From assembly GCA_030531425.1 (NCBI GenBank), contig JAUNNO010000007.1, positions 1-37,035 on the forward strand: a stretch of 37,035 bases of DNA. The letters are read 5' to 3'. Positions 25,828 through 34,157 of the stretch are shown one piece after another (position 1 is the stretch's first letter; each line of letters starts with the position of its first letter). This DNA is from a bacterium. GTDB lineage: Bacteria; Bacillota_I; Bacilli_A; RF39; UBA660. Both the position numbers and the translations under genes were made by a program. The notes under the pieces were generated by a model. That model did not search any database, was not told the DNA's origin, and was given only the letters and a program-made list of their open reading frames with translations.

Positions 25828-25869
25828 ATTATATAATATTTTTGCAAATCCTACAATATTTCGGCAAAA
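25828..25869 (-). promoter_or_regulatory. Promoter and dyad ahead of the AAA-Hsp70 operon
   Basis: TTGTAG (25856-25851), 17 bases, TATAAT (25833-25828) on the minus strand. An imperfect dyad, ttttgcaaat (25840-25849) against atttcggcaaaa (25858-25869), surrounds the -35, as an operator would. The CIRCE heat-shock element (TTAGCACTC-N9-GAGTGCTAA) is not seen here. Confidence 0.5.
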
Positions 25870-25918
25870 AATTAACCTATTTTTTTAAAATTTAATACAT
25901 CTTTTATCATTTTTTACC

Positions 25919-26074
25919 TTATATCAATTTATGTATATTAATAGTAGACTTATCATTATTAGATTCTATTTCAATTTCAACTTTTTGATAACATGAAAAT
26001 TCTTTATACACAACTGTACTTCTAAAAACTATTTTCTTACTAATACCATTATAACACAGAAATAATAATTTATT
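25919..26074 (-). other. Open frame without a start, possible gene remnant
   Basis: The gene-free stretch 25870-26092 holds a 51-codon open frame whose last half (YKEFSCYQKVEIEIESNNDK) looks protein-like, but there is no ATG/TTG start with a ribosome site at its head. It may be the tail of a broken gene or chance. Confidence 0.25.
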
Positions 26075-26092
26075 TTACATAGTTTACACTTT

Positions 26093-26806
26093 TTACAGAT
26101 TATTTTCCCATTCTTCCCACAATGATGAATAATCAAAGTTAAGCAAACGAATATTATTTTTTATCGCACCTTTAAAATAACCATACTTATTCTTTATTTC
26201 ATTTCCATCTTCATCAAGATAATGATTACTTTTTAAACGACATAAAATATAATGAATTATAGTAATTAAATCTCCATACGAATTTTCTTCTAGTAATTCA
26301 TTAAATAAATTATCATAATAATACAAATTAATATCATCTTCATTTATATATTTTCTATCTATTAATTCTATTGTTAATCTATTATGTTCATCAGCATTAA
26401 AAAAAGAAGATTTGGTTTTATCTTCTTTATCTATTTGTTTTTTATTATTTATTATATTAGTATTTATTTGTGTGTCCTTTTCGGTATGCCCTTCTACCGC
26501 ATACCCTTTTTGGTTATACGGTATTTCATATATTAAATAATCATAATCAAATCTTCCATTTTCTAATTGCTTTCTTTCTCTAACTAAATATCCGTTATCT
26601 TCTAGTTCTTTCAATGTAGTTCTTATTGCTTTCATATTTTCTTTACTTATACTTGCTAATCCCTTTACTGAATAATCCCAATCATCTGGTAATGATAACA
26701 TAAATGATAATAAACCTTTTGCTTTATAACTTAAATTTCTATCTCTTAAATGATAATTACTCATTATAGTATAATTATCGTTTTTTTCAATCTTAAAAAC
26801 TGACAT
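26093..26806 (-). CDS. Replication initiator / DnaD-like protein of the element
   Basis: 237 residues. The N-terminal ~100 residues (YTIMSNYHLRDRNLSYKAKGLLSFMLSLPDDWDYSV...) are a winged-helix domain well known from replication-initiator and primosomal proteins of Gram-positive phages and ICEs. The C-terminal part (about 145-237) is helical and ends in YGYFKGAIKNNI...., as in DnaD-like domains that load helicase. It has a perfect GGAGGTGAT site and lies at the element's right end. It would support replication of the circular form. Confidence 0.85.
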   Translation of the reverse strand: MSVFKIEKNDNYTIMSNYHLRDRNLSYKAKGLLSFMLSLPDDWDYSVKGLASISKENMKAIRTTLKELEDNGYLVRERKQLENGRFDYDYLIYEIPYNQKGYAVEGHTEKDTQINTNIINNKKQIDKEDKTKSSFFNADEHNRLTIELIDRKYINEDDINLYYYDNLFNELLEENSYGDLITIIHYILCRLKSNHYLDEDGNEIKNKYGYFKGAIKNNIRLLNFDYSSLWEEWENNL

Positions 26807-26825
26807 AAAATCACCTCCATAATAA

Positions 26826-26844
26826 AAAGCACTTATCGTGCTTT
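26826..26844 (-). terminator. Hairpin upstream of the replication gene
   Basis: aaagcac (26826-26832) pairs with gtgcttt (26838-26844); on the minus strand T-rich bases follow. It would stop dacA transcription entering the element, or act as an attenuator for the replication gene. Confidence 0.6.
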
Positions 26845-26913
26845 ATTGAACAAAATAGACATTACAGTTATATTCTACAACAGGGTTTAAATGGGTTAAT
26901 CCCCCGACATTTC

Positions 26914-26937
26914 TATCACTTTTTTGTGATACCTTTA
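26914..26937. other. Probable right junction (attR) of the element within dacA
   Basis: The dacA frame stops at 26935-26937, directly after the codons for the catalytic motif. On the element side tatcac (26914-26919) and gtgata (26926-26931) form a short dyad with a T6 loop, which could be part of a recombinase site. The exact core cannot be fixed without the left end. Confidence 0.5.
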
Positions 26938-27132
26938 TGTAGTCATAATGTTTGTCATAGAAGCTGGTTCTAATTTTTCATGAGAATTAAATTCATATAA
27001 AATCTCTCCAGTTGATGACTCTAATAATATAGCACTTTTAGCATTAGGAGCTAAAGTATTACTTGATTCTTCTGCTTTTATTAATGGAATACATAAACTT
27101 ATACATAAAAATAAAAACAAAATTTTTTTCAT
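26935..27132 (-). pseudogene. dacA: 5' fragment of a D-Ala-D-Ala carboxypeptidase gene
   Basis: 65 codons: signal peptide (MKKILFLFLCISLCIPLIKA), then NAKSAILLESSTGEILYEFNS and EPASMTNIMTT, which is the well-known N-terminus of PBP5/DacA peptidases up to the SxxK motif. The Lys of SxxK reads Asn (SMTN), and the frame ends six codons after it. Family members have about 370-450 residues, so ~85% is missing. The rest should lie beyond the other end of the element. It keeps an AGGTG site and starts after the terminator of the vWA gene. Confidence 0.88.
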
Positions 27133-27175
27133 AATTCACCTCAATTAAGATTATGAAATACACATAAAAAAAGAA

Positions 27176-27206
27176 TAAAAAAACTCTCTATTTTATATAG
27201 AAAGTT
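27176..27206 (-). terminator. Terminator of the sortase-vWA operon
   Basis: aactctctat (27182-27191) pairs with atagaaagtt (27197-27206); T-run follows on the minus strand. Confidence 0.8.
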
Positions 27207-27215
27207 CTTTTATTA

Positions 27216-29486
27216 TTAATCATTAATTTTTTTCATTATGTTTCTAAAAACTATTGCAAGAGCCAAATAAATTATCATAATAAGATCAAATGAAGATGTT
27301 TTATAATTAATTCCTGTAACTGGTGCTTTTTCTTCTTTTATTTTCTCATAAAATACTTTTATAACATTATCTTTTTCATCATCTATTATTATTGAACCAG
27401 AATTTTTTATATATTTATAACCTTCTAATTCAATTATATCTTCTTCATTTAATGAAACTTCATCACCAAATATCATATTAATATATTCTTTTGTTAAAGT
27501 ACTATCAATTTCACCATCTAAATAATACTCTACTCTATATTTTAGATTATTTTTCTTTTCATAGTAGAATGTAATAGTTAAATCTTCTTCATTGATTACT
27601 AATTCTTGAGTTTCATCTCCAACTAAATTATAACCTTTTATTTCAATAGCATCTTCTACTACTTTAGAATCATAAGTAACATTTGTAACTTCTTTTGTCT
27701 TTTCTAATTCTTTTTCTGTATCTTTTTCAAGATATTTTACTGTATAACTAAAATCATTTCTCTTAGAATAATTAAATACTAGTACCATCTCATCTGAAGT
27801 TAATATTATATCTTTTGCTTGTTCATCATCTAATACATATCCAAATGGCGCATCCATAGCTTCTTCTGTATAAGTTTCTAAATATGTTTTGTTTTCTCTT
27901 TTTACACTATCAAACAATTCTTCTTCTGTATCTTTATCTATATATTTAACTGTATAAGTTAAATCATTTCTCTTAGAATATAATACTTGAATTATATTTT
28001 GTCCTTCGCCTATTATGTATGGCATTGTTGTTACTATAACACCATTTTTATAGAAATCTGGTCTATATAAATCTTTAGATATATCTTCCTCTTTTATTAT
28101 TGATCCAAATAATTGATTTTCAAAAGTAGTACTTCCTAATTTATTTGTTAAATCATCTTTAAAATATTCAACCAAATATATTAAATCATTCTTTTTAGCA
28201 TAATATACATTTATAATATTTTCTCCTTGAGAGATTTTGTGTTCTACTTTTTCAGTTATTAATCTATAACCTGTTGGTCTTTGTTCATCATATTGAACTG
28301 GTATAATTGCGTTTAAAATATCACTACCAGTTGATGTCTTAAAAGGGACACTCTCTCCTTCTTTAAAGTAGTTTATTGTATAATCATATTTTTTTTGTTC
28401 CCAATAAACTTCAGAACTATCTAAAATTGTATCAGTATTCTCTTCATCATCGGAATCATCATATGTAACACTTGCAAAATCATTTGTTCTATACAATCCT
28501 GTTGGTGAATCAGGATCGATTCTAACTTTAAAAGAAACTTCTTTTGCCTCTTCTGTTATTTCACCTGTATAAAAAGTAATTTGTTTTCCATCACTACTTA
28601 ACTCAGATTCATACTCAGGTGAAGCACTACCTTCTACATAAGTAAATTCATCAGCAATAACATCTTTAATTATAGAATTTTTTCCTGCAGGAATTTCTAC
28701 TTTTATATTTTCAACTATATTACTAAACATAGTTACTATATTATCTACTGATGCGCTAAAATAATGATCATCATCTGTTGCTATATATTTTAATACTTTT
28801 TCTGCCTTTTCATTTACTTCATATCCAATAGTAAAAATTTCAATTCCAGCTTCTTTTGCTTTTTCTGATTCTTTTTTATATCTGTTATTGTTATCTCCTT
28901 CATTTGGAGAACCATCACTTAAAACAATCATATAACGCTTACCATCTTTATCTGAAAGTAGTCCTGTCGCTTTTTTAATAGCAGCTCCTATATAAGTATC
29001 TCCATCAGCTTTTGGAAACGTAACATCAGAAAAATCAGAAGCTTCAAGATCCCTTGTTACTTTTACACTTGTACTAAATGTAACAAGCCCTATTTGAGCT
29101 AATGGATATAATTTATGTAACTGGCTTGCAAAATTAATTGCACCTTCCTTGGCACTACCATATTTATCTACATTATTTTTATTTTCATCGTCCATACTTC
29201 CAGATCTATCAAAAACTACAACAGCATAAATATCTTCTGTTTGTGAAGTTGTTGTTATTGTATTTTTTCCAGACACATTTAAAGTAATTTTATATACTCC
29301 TTCTTCATCAGTTTTTTCAACCGTTTTTTCTAGTTTTACATCACCTGCGTTTGTAAGAGTTCCAACTGAATTTTCTGGATTAATTACATCACCTTTTTCT
29401 AAGGCAAATGCTATTGAAGGAAAAAAGTATGAAACTACAATAGCAATAACCATAATAATATTATTTAATTTTTTAAATTTTGTCAT
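27216..29486 (-). CDS. Wall-anchored vWA protein with five MucBP-like repeats
   Basis: 756 residues. Signal peptide to about residue 28 (AFA). A von Willebrand factor A domain follows (about 85-270) with a MIDAS start DRSGS at 93-97 and the later T-D-G type motifs (GDTYIG, LSDGSP). From ~390 come five repeats of about 70 residues, each opening with 'Y.V.Y' after KKND/KRND, like MucBP/beta-grasp repeats of mucus-binding proteins. The C-terminus has APVTG, a hydrophobic helix and a basic end, which is a sorting signal. The sortase gene lies nine bases upstream, so the two form one operon. Confidence 0.9.
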   Translation of the reverse strand: MTKFKKLNNIIMVIAIVVSYFFPSIAFALEKGDVINPENSVGTLTNAGDVKLEKTVEKTDEEGVYKITLNVSGKNTITTTSQTEDIYAVVVFDRSGSMDDENKNNVDKYGSAKEGAINFASQLHKLYPLAQIGLVTFSTSVKVTRDLEASDFSDVTFPKADGDTYIGAAIKKATGLLSDKDGKRYMIVLSDGSPNEGDNNNRYKKESEKAKEAGIEIFTIGYEVNEKAEKVLKYIATDDDHYFSASVDNIVTMFSNIVENIKVEIPAGKNSIIKDVIADEFTYVEGSASPEYESELSSDGKQITFYTGEITEEAKEVSFKVRIDPDSPTGLYRTNDFASVTYDDSDDEENTDTILDSSEVYWEQKKYDYTINYFKEGESVPFKTSTGSDILNAIIPVQYDEQRPTGYRLITEKVEHKISQGENIINVYYAKKNDLIYLVEYFKDDLTNKLGSTTFENQLFGSIIKEEDISKDLYRPDFYKNGVIVTTMPYIIGEGQNIIQVLYSKRNDLTYTVKYIDKDTEEELFDSVKRENKTYLETYTEEAMDAPFGYVLDDEQAKDIILTSDEMVLVFNYSKRNDFSYTVKYLEKDTEKELEKTKEVTNVTYDSKVVEDAIEIKGYNLVGDETQELVINEEDLTITFYYEKKNNLKYRVEYYLDGEIDSTLTKEYINMIFGDEVSLNEEDIIELEGYKYIKNSGSIIIDDEKDNVIKVFYEKIKEEKAPVTGINYKTSSFDLIMIIYLALAIVFRNIMKKIND

Positions 29487-29495
29487 ATAAGCCTC

Positions 29496-30221
29496 CTATA
29501 TTCTTTTCGCATTGACAACAATAAAAGTATTTTCTTCATTATAATTACAAGTTTGCAGTGTTAAAATCTGATCGCTTTCTTCCACTAATACTCCTGTTTC
29601 ATATATTGAATTTACTTTCATCCACTTTAGATGTTCCACCCATTTTACATCACTAAACCTAATTTGAGTATGAATTGTATCATCTTTAGGTAAAATTTGT
29701 ATAGAAAATATTTGCCATTTACTATTTTCATCATTAATATTTAAAATAATATATTGATGACTATTAAAAAAATCTTCTCTTAAATACTTTTCTAACTCAT
29801 AAAAAGGTGTTTTACTAAGATTTCTAGCATTGTGACCATATATTAGTAATTTTCTATCTGACATAGAATTTCTATAATCTAAAAATATAGAACCATATAC
29901 ATCATAATTTCCATACACATCATGATCTAAGTAATATGAATTATCTTTTGCTTGTACTAATTTACTATCAATATTAGTCTCACTTATAGAAATATTACCA
30001 ATAATATCTTTAGAAGTTTGTGAATATGTAACAGTACTATTTTCTATTTCATTTTTAGAATCTTTAGTAGGTGTATTTTCATAGATATAAACATCTTTAT
30101 CAATACTTTCTTTAGTTTTAATATTACTTTTTGACGAATTATTCATAAATAAATATAAAATTATTAAAACAATTCCTAAAAATATTATGCTAGAAATATT
30201 TAACCATTTAGCTTTATTCAT
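29496..30221 (-). CDS. Class B-like sortase, partner of the vWA protein
   Basis: 241 residues. N-terminal membrane anchor (8-26), then a sortase domain with the class B-like segments YYLDHDVYGNYDVYGSIF and LIYGHN (catalytic His130) and catalytic Cys225 in LQTCNYN. At the place of the catalytic Arg the sequence reads ENTFIVV, so the Arg seems to be replaced; the only later Arg is residue 240. It is transcribed first, from a perfect promoter at 30277-30305, followed by the vWA gene. Confidence 0.88.
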   Translation of the reverse strand: MNKAKWLNISSIIFLGIVLIILYLFMNNSSKSNIKTKESIDKDVYIYENTPTKDSKNEIENSTVTYSQTSKDIIGNISISETNIDSKLVQAKDNSYYLDHDVYGNYDVYGSIFLDYRNSMSDRKLLIYGHNARNLSKTPFYELEKYLREDFFNSHQYIILNINDENSKWQIFSIQILPKDDTIHTQIRFSDVKWVEHLKWMKVNSIYETGVLVEESDQILTLQTCNYNEENTFIVVNAKRI

Positions 30222-30276
30222 GACCTGCCCCCTTATCCTATCAATAAGTAATACTATTCCAAAGAATTAGTTTAAT

Positions 30277-30305
30277 ATTATAATCACAAATCAATTTTTT
30301 GTCAA
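30277..30305 (-). promoter_or_regulatory. Consensus promoter of the sortase-vWA operon
   Basis: Perfect TTGACA (30305-30300), 17 bases, TATAAT (30282-30277) on the minus strand, about 55 bases before the sortase start. Confidence 0.85.
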
Positions 30306-30367
30306 CACTAAGATACTGAATTCAAGTCTTCGCTATAATAATTATGCAACTATTTTATTTTTTTATA

Positions 30368-30402
30368 CAAAAAAATCATAAAACATTTAATTCTATGATT
30401 TT
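30368..30402 (-). terminator. Terminator after mnmA
   Basis: aaaatcata (30372-30380) pairs with tatgatttt (30394-30402), with a T-run following on the minus strand. Confidence 0.8.
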
Positions 30403-30428
30403 AAAATATCTTAATTTAAATAATTTGT

Positions 30429-31445
30429 TTATGCTATTATTCCACCACCAAGTACTATATCATCTACATAAAATACTGCAGACTGTCCCTTTGTTACACC
30501 TTTTTGAGGTTCATCAAAATCTACATTTATATAATTATTATCCATAGTTATTGTAGCCTTATACTCTTTACTTTTATAACGAGTTTTAACCATCACTTTA
30601 ATTGGTTTATCTATACTATCTACAAGTAAAAGATTATAATCTTTTACTTTAAAACTTTTAACATATAAATCTTTTTCTTCACCTACTACAAGTTCATTTT
30701 TTTCTTTATTAAATCCTATAACATATAAAGGTGATGAATAAGCTATACCTAACCCCTTTCTTTGACCTATAGTATATTTATAAAGGCCATCATGTTTACC
30801 TATAATTTTATTATTTAAGATTATATTTCCACTTATCTTTTCTATTCCATTATTTTCTAAAAATACCTTATAATTATCATTTTGTATAAAGCATATATCT
30901 TGACTATCAGAAATAGATGCTGTATTTAAATTATTTTCTTTTGCAAGTTTTCTAATCTCATCCTTAGATTTATAATTAGAAAGTGGAAATATTATATATG
31001 GAAGTATATCTTTATCAATATTATATAGGAAATAACTTTGATCTTTTGATATATTATCTGCTTTTTTTAATACATATCTTTCATATTTATCACTATACTC
31101 TATTTTTGCATAATGACCTGTTGCTATAAAATCAATATTATTTTTTTTAGCAAATTCATAAAATAATCCAAATTTAAATTTTTTATTACACATAATACAA
31201 GGATTAGGAGTTCTAGAGTTTGAATATTCATAAATAAAATAATTAATTACTTCTTTTCTAAATTCTTCTTTTAAATCTATTTTCATAAAATCTATATTTA
31301 ATTTATTACAAATATCTACCGAAGATTTACTGTCATCATTAAATAATAACATATTACAACCAATAACCTTATATTTATCCTTTAAAAGCATTGCTGCAAC
31401 ACTACTATCTACTCCACCACTAATACCAACTAAAACACTTTTCAC
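30429..31445 (-). CDS. mnmA: tRNA-specific 2-thiouridylase
   Basis: Puts sulfur on U34 of tRNAs for Lys, Glu and Gln. The PP-loop is SGGVDSS (9-15). The two catalytic Cys are Cys83 in NPCIMC and Cys185 in SQDICF. The central HYAKI and TIGQRKGLG segments and the C-terminal beta-barrel are complete; 338 residues is slightly short for the family. The start is GTG at 31445, behind GGAAGTGAG and a consensus promoter. Divergent from the radical SAM gene. Confidence 0.96.
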   Translation of the reverse strand: MKSVLVGISGGVDSSVAAMLLKDKYKVIGCNMLLFNDDSKSSVDICNKLNIDFMKIDLKEEFRKEVINYFIYEYSNSRTPNPCIMCNKKFKFGLFYEFAKKNNIDFIATGHYAKIEYSDKYERYVLKKADNISKDQSYFLYNIDKDILPYIIFPLSNYKSKDEIRKLAKENNLNTASISDSQDICFIQNDNYKVFLENNGIEKISGNIILNNKIIGKHDGLYKYTIGQRKGLGIAYSSPLYVIGFNKEKNELVVGEEKDLYVKSFKVKDYNLLLVDSIDKPIKVMVKTRYKSKEYKATITMDNNYINVDFDEPQKGVTKGQSAVFYVDDIVLGGGIIA

Positions 31446-31463
31446 GATCTCACTTCCAAAAAT

Positions 31464-31492
31464 ATTATATTAATAAAGTTAATAATTGTCAA
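31464..31492 (-). promoter_or_regulatory. Consensus promoter of mnmA
   Basis: Perfect TTGACA (31492-31487), 17 bases, TATAAT (31469-31464) on the minus strand, close before the GTG start. Confidence 0.85.
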
Positions 31493-31520
31493 ATGTGTTA
31501 TAATATTTGGTGGTGATGTT

Positions 31521-32453
31521 ATGTTTAAATATAGCAATTCAAATAAAAGATATTATACATTAGATTATTTTTATAAACAAAAATTCAATTCAAAAGTATT
31601 CAAGGTTAGTTTAAACGCAGGTTTTACTTGCCCTAATATAGATGGTAAAGTTGGTAAGATGGGTTGCATATACTGTTCTAAATTAGGTAGTGGTGAATAT
31701 GCAGGAGACAAAAATAAAGACTTAGTAACACAGTTTAACGAAGTAAAAGATATGATGTTAAAAAAATGGCCTAATGCCAAATACATTGGATACTTTCAAG
31801 CAAATACTAATACATATGCACCACTTAATGTATTAAAAGAAAAATATGAAACTATACTTAAATTAGATAATGTTGTGGGACTTAATATTGCTACACGTCC
31901 TGATTCAATTACTGATGAATGTCTAAATTATTTAGAAGAATTATCAAAGAAAACTTATTTAACTATAGAACTTGGACTTCAAACAATACATGAGAAAACA
32001 TCTATTCTAATTAATAGATGTCATAGTCTAAAATGTTTTGAAGATATGGTAAAAAAACTTAGAGAAAGAAATATAAATGTTGTGGTTCATATTATAAATG
32101 GACTTCCATATGAAACTAAAAAAATGATGATTGAAACCGTTAAATATTTAAGCAAACTAGATATACAAGGTATAAAAATACATATGTTATCAATATTAAA
32201 AAATACACAATTAGAAAAATTATATAATAAAGAGCACTTTAAAGTATTACGAAGAGAAGAATATATTGATATTGTATGTGACCAATTAGAATACTTAAGA
32301 GAAGATATTGTAATTAATAGAATTACAGGTGATCCTAAAATAGAAGACTTAATAGAACCTGACTGGCTAATAAAAAAAGTTACAATATTAAATGATATTG
32401 ATAAAGAAATGAAAAGAAGAAATTCTTATCAGGGAATAAAATATAACATTTAA
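31521..32453 (+). CDS. TIGR01212/YhcC-family radical SAM protein
   Basis: 310 residues. The 4Fe-4S motif is Cys37...Cys49-x2-Cys52 (TCPNIDGK...GCIYC), the wide-spaced form that marks the YhcC/TIGR01212 family. Later parts (YFQANTNTYA, GLNIATRPD, ELGLQTIHE, HIINGLP) fit that family closely. The exact substrate is not known to me. It starts at the ATG at 31521 behind GGTGGTGATG and ends at the terminator 32530-32560. Confidence 0.93.
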   Translation: MFKYSNSNKRYYTLDYFYKQKFNSKVFKVSLNAGFTCPNIDGKVGKMGCIYCSKLGSGEYAGDKNKDLVTQFNEVKDMMLKKWPNAKYIGYFQANTNTYAPLNVLKEKYETILKLDNVVGLNIATRPDSITDECLNYLEELSKKTYLTIELGLQTIHEKTSILINRCHSLKCFEDMVKKLRERNINVVVHIINGLPYETKKMMIETVKYLSKLDIQGIKIHMLSILKNTQLEKLYNKEHFKVLRREEYIDIVCDQLEYLREDIVINRITGDPKIEDLIEPDWLIKKVTILNDIDKEMKRRNSYQGIKYNI

Positions 32454-32529
32454 CTTGGTATTTTTTTATTTTATATTATAATAGTCTGATTTATACAGCT
32501 ATCTTTTTTATAATTTCTTTTTATATATC

Positions 32530-32560
32530 AAAAAAAGAAATTTTTTTCAAATTTCTTTTT
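32530..32560. terminator. Bidirectional terminator between convergent genes
   Basis: aaaaagaaattt (32532-32543) and aaatttcttttt (32549-32560) form a perfect 12-bp stem around five bases. Confidence 0.85.
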
Positions 32561-33707
32561 AATTTATTGATAAAGTTATAACTGGGCGAACGCCAACTCC
32601 CGTCATATCAAGTGCATCAGCATTTACACTTCCCCAATTATATATATATATTGCATAATAAGAAATGAAACCACCAGCAGCAGATGCAGTCCAATATCCA
32701 TTTATTCCTGTGATACTATTTTCTGGTTTATATGACTCATTTATACCCCATCCATTTAAATCTATATAATCATACAAATAACTATTTGTTCCATTTGCAT
32801 CAGCAATTTCACTACTATATGGCAATCTAGCTTTTAAATTTGTAAGTTCAAATCCATCTACATAATTTCCTGATTTATCTTTCATTTTTGTTACTCCAGA
32901 TATTGTTTCTATTCCTGGTAATTCTCTATTCGCATCTTTTAAGTTAGGTACATTTGTCCAATCCTTAGTTGCATTATATAAATACCTCATAGCAGTTATT
33001 GGTCCCTTTCCACTGTTTCCTCCAGGTCCCTGTTTCCAAGTGGAGTCATCATTAAAATCTGCTTTTGAAATCCACTCAACTTCTCCTGTATGTGTTTCAT
33101 CAGCAAGGCCATAATCTGTATCTGAATTATAATATACATTTCTCTCCATTATTAAATTTACATTTGATCCTTCAATACTTAATACATAGAATGTATAATT
33201 ATTTTCATCATTTACTTGGCAAAATGTTTTCTCTCCTACATCTATTGTATCATTTTCATTTGAATCTACTACTTTACATATTCCTCCTAATTTTATGTAT
33301 TTTGTTAAATCTGCTTCTCCTAATACCAATTTCCCAGATGAATATGTTAATGATTTATCTTTGTATGTCAAAACCATTGTTGAATCTTTTTTGATTGTTC
33401 CATTTACTAGTGTGAACTCTCCACTATCTGGTATTTCTCCATCTACTGTGACATTTAATGTTTTATCACCACATTTTGTTATTCCTGATTCTATAGTACA
33501 ATTATTTGGATTAAACTCTCCATTTAAGTTTTCTTTTGCAATAGCTAACTCTACTGCTTTTAAATAATTTTCTGCACTTCTTTTTAGCGCCTCTTTTTTT
33601 GAGTCTTCAATAATATCTATTATTATTGGAACTGCTATTAGAGCTATTATGGCTAGTATTACTATTACTGCTAAGAGCTCTATCAATGTAAAACCTTTTT
33701 CCTTCAT
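32559..33707 (-). CDS. Type IV prepilin-like protein with large C-terminal domain
   Basis: 382 residues. The N-terminus is a class III prepilin signal: basic MKEKG, cleavage before FTLIELL, Glu at +5 of the mature protein, then a long hydrophobic helix. After ~40 helix residues comes a beta-rich part with Cys pairs, then (about 190-382) a domain ending GYWTASAA...GVRPVITL, which resembles DUF6273-like surface domains. No pilus assembly gene is in the window. Its segment NGTIKKDSTMVLTYKDKSLTY is closely matched in the partial gene at the right edge, so the two are paralogues. Confidence 0.88.
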   Translation of the reverse strand: MKEKGFTLIELLAVIVILAIIALIAVPIIIDIIEDSKKEALKRSAENYLKAVELAIAKENLNGEFNPNNCTIESGITKCGDKTLNVTVDGEIPDSGEFTLVNGTIKKDSTMVLTYKDKSLTYSSGKLVLGEADLTKYIKLGGICKVVDSNENDTIDVGEKTFCQVNDENNYTFYVLSIEGSNVNLIMERNVYYNSDTDYGLADETHTGEVEWISKADFNDDSTWKQGPGGNSGKGPITAMRYLYNATKDWTNVPNLKDANRELPGIETISGVTKMKDKSGNYVDGFELTNLKARLPYSSEIADANGTNSYLYDYIDLNGWGINESYKPENSITGINGYWTASAAGGFISYYAIYIYNWGSVNADALDMTGVGVRPVITLSIN

Positions 33708-33808
33708 AATTACCTCCTCGTATTTTACATTATTATTTTATCGCAAAAAAAACAAGTAATTTTTTCAAAAATCATGAAAATTGTCTTGTCTTTACAGTTT
33801 TAATTTTA

Positions 33809-34030
33809 TTATTTGTGATATTCTTTTTGTATAGGCTCCAAATTATTTAAATCAGAATTAGAAGAAATCAAAGCTTTAAATTTGATCATAAGTAATTGTT
33901 TTTGTGATATATAATTTGCTTCATTAGTTAGATTACCTAATTTCTCAATTTCTAATAACTGTAATAATTGAAGCACCTCAACTTTACTACTACAACCATC
34001 AATAAGTACTTGAAAATCTTTTATATTCAT
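33809..34030 (-). CDS. Small unknown helical protein
   Basis: 73 residues, mostly helical, with a Leu-rich stretch (VLQLLQLLEIEKLGNL). The GGGGGAG site fits the ATG at 34030. No family is recognised and no tight neighbour exists; it lies alone between the prepilin gene and a terminator. Confidence 0.55.
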   Translation of the reverse strand: MNIKDFQVLIDGCSSKVEVLQLLQLLEIEKLGNLTNEANYISQKQLLMIKFKALISSNSDLNNLEPIQKEYHK

Positions 34031-34067
34031 TAATACTCCCCCTTGAGAGTATATTATATCAACATTT

Positions 34068-34108
34068 AAAAAAAAAGCAAAAAGAGCTAAAATATAGAGC
34101 TCTTTTTG
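34068..34108 (-). terminator. Terminator of the NfeD-stomatin-CPBP operon
   Basis: aaaaagagct (34079-34088) pairs with agctcttttt (34098-34107), then a long T-run on the minus strand. A second small hairpin (tgtaagc/gcttaca) lies at about 34112-34130. Confidence 0.85.
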
Positions 34109-34157
34109 TGATGTAAGCTTAATGCTTACATTATTATAATATACAAATATTTTTTAT

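Larger units (their letters stand above)
1..26934. mobile_element. Integrative conjugative-type element, right part (left end outside window)
   Basis: The stretch carries a MobL-type relaxase, RHH and other mobilisation genes, VirB2/VirB3/VirB4/VirB6-like secretion genes, an M23 peptidase, SSB-like proteins, an adhesin-sortase pair, several XRE regulators and a replication-initiator-like gene. Its right limit is placed where dacA is broken (about 26935). No integrase or VirD4/TcpA coupling protein is visible, so the element must continue left of position 1. The limit is inferred from the broken gene; I have no second att copy to compare. Confidence 0.8.

Noticed and set aside
25828-25900. Heat-shock (CIRCE) control of the Hsp70 operon
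   Set aside because: The TTAGCACTC-N9-GAGTGCTAA element is not present near the promoter; only an unrelated imperfect dyad is seen.
26815-26940. tRNA gene as the integration target
   Set aside because: No cloverleaf or CCA end is visible; the broken gene at the junction is clearly dacA.
31571-31786. Minus-strand open frame inside the radical SAM gene
   Set aside because: It lies entirely within a well-supported gene on the other strand and has no features of its own.
33065-33394. Plus-strand open frame opposite the prepilin gene
   Set aside because: Its Leu/His-rich translation is the mirror of the real gene on the minus strand; no ribosome site or family match.
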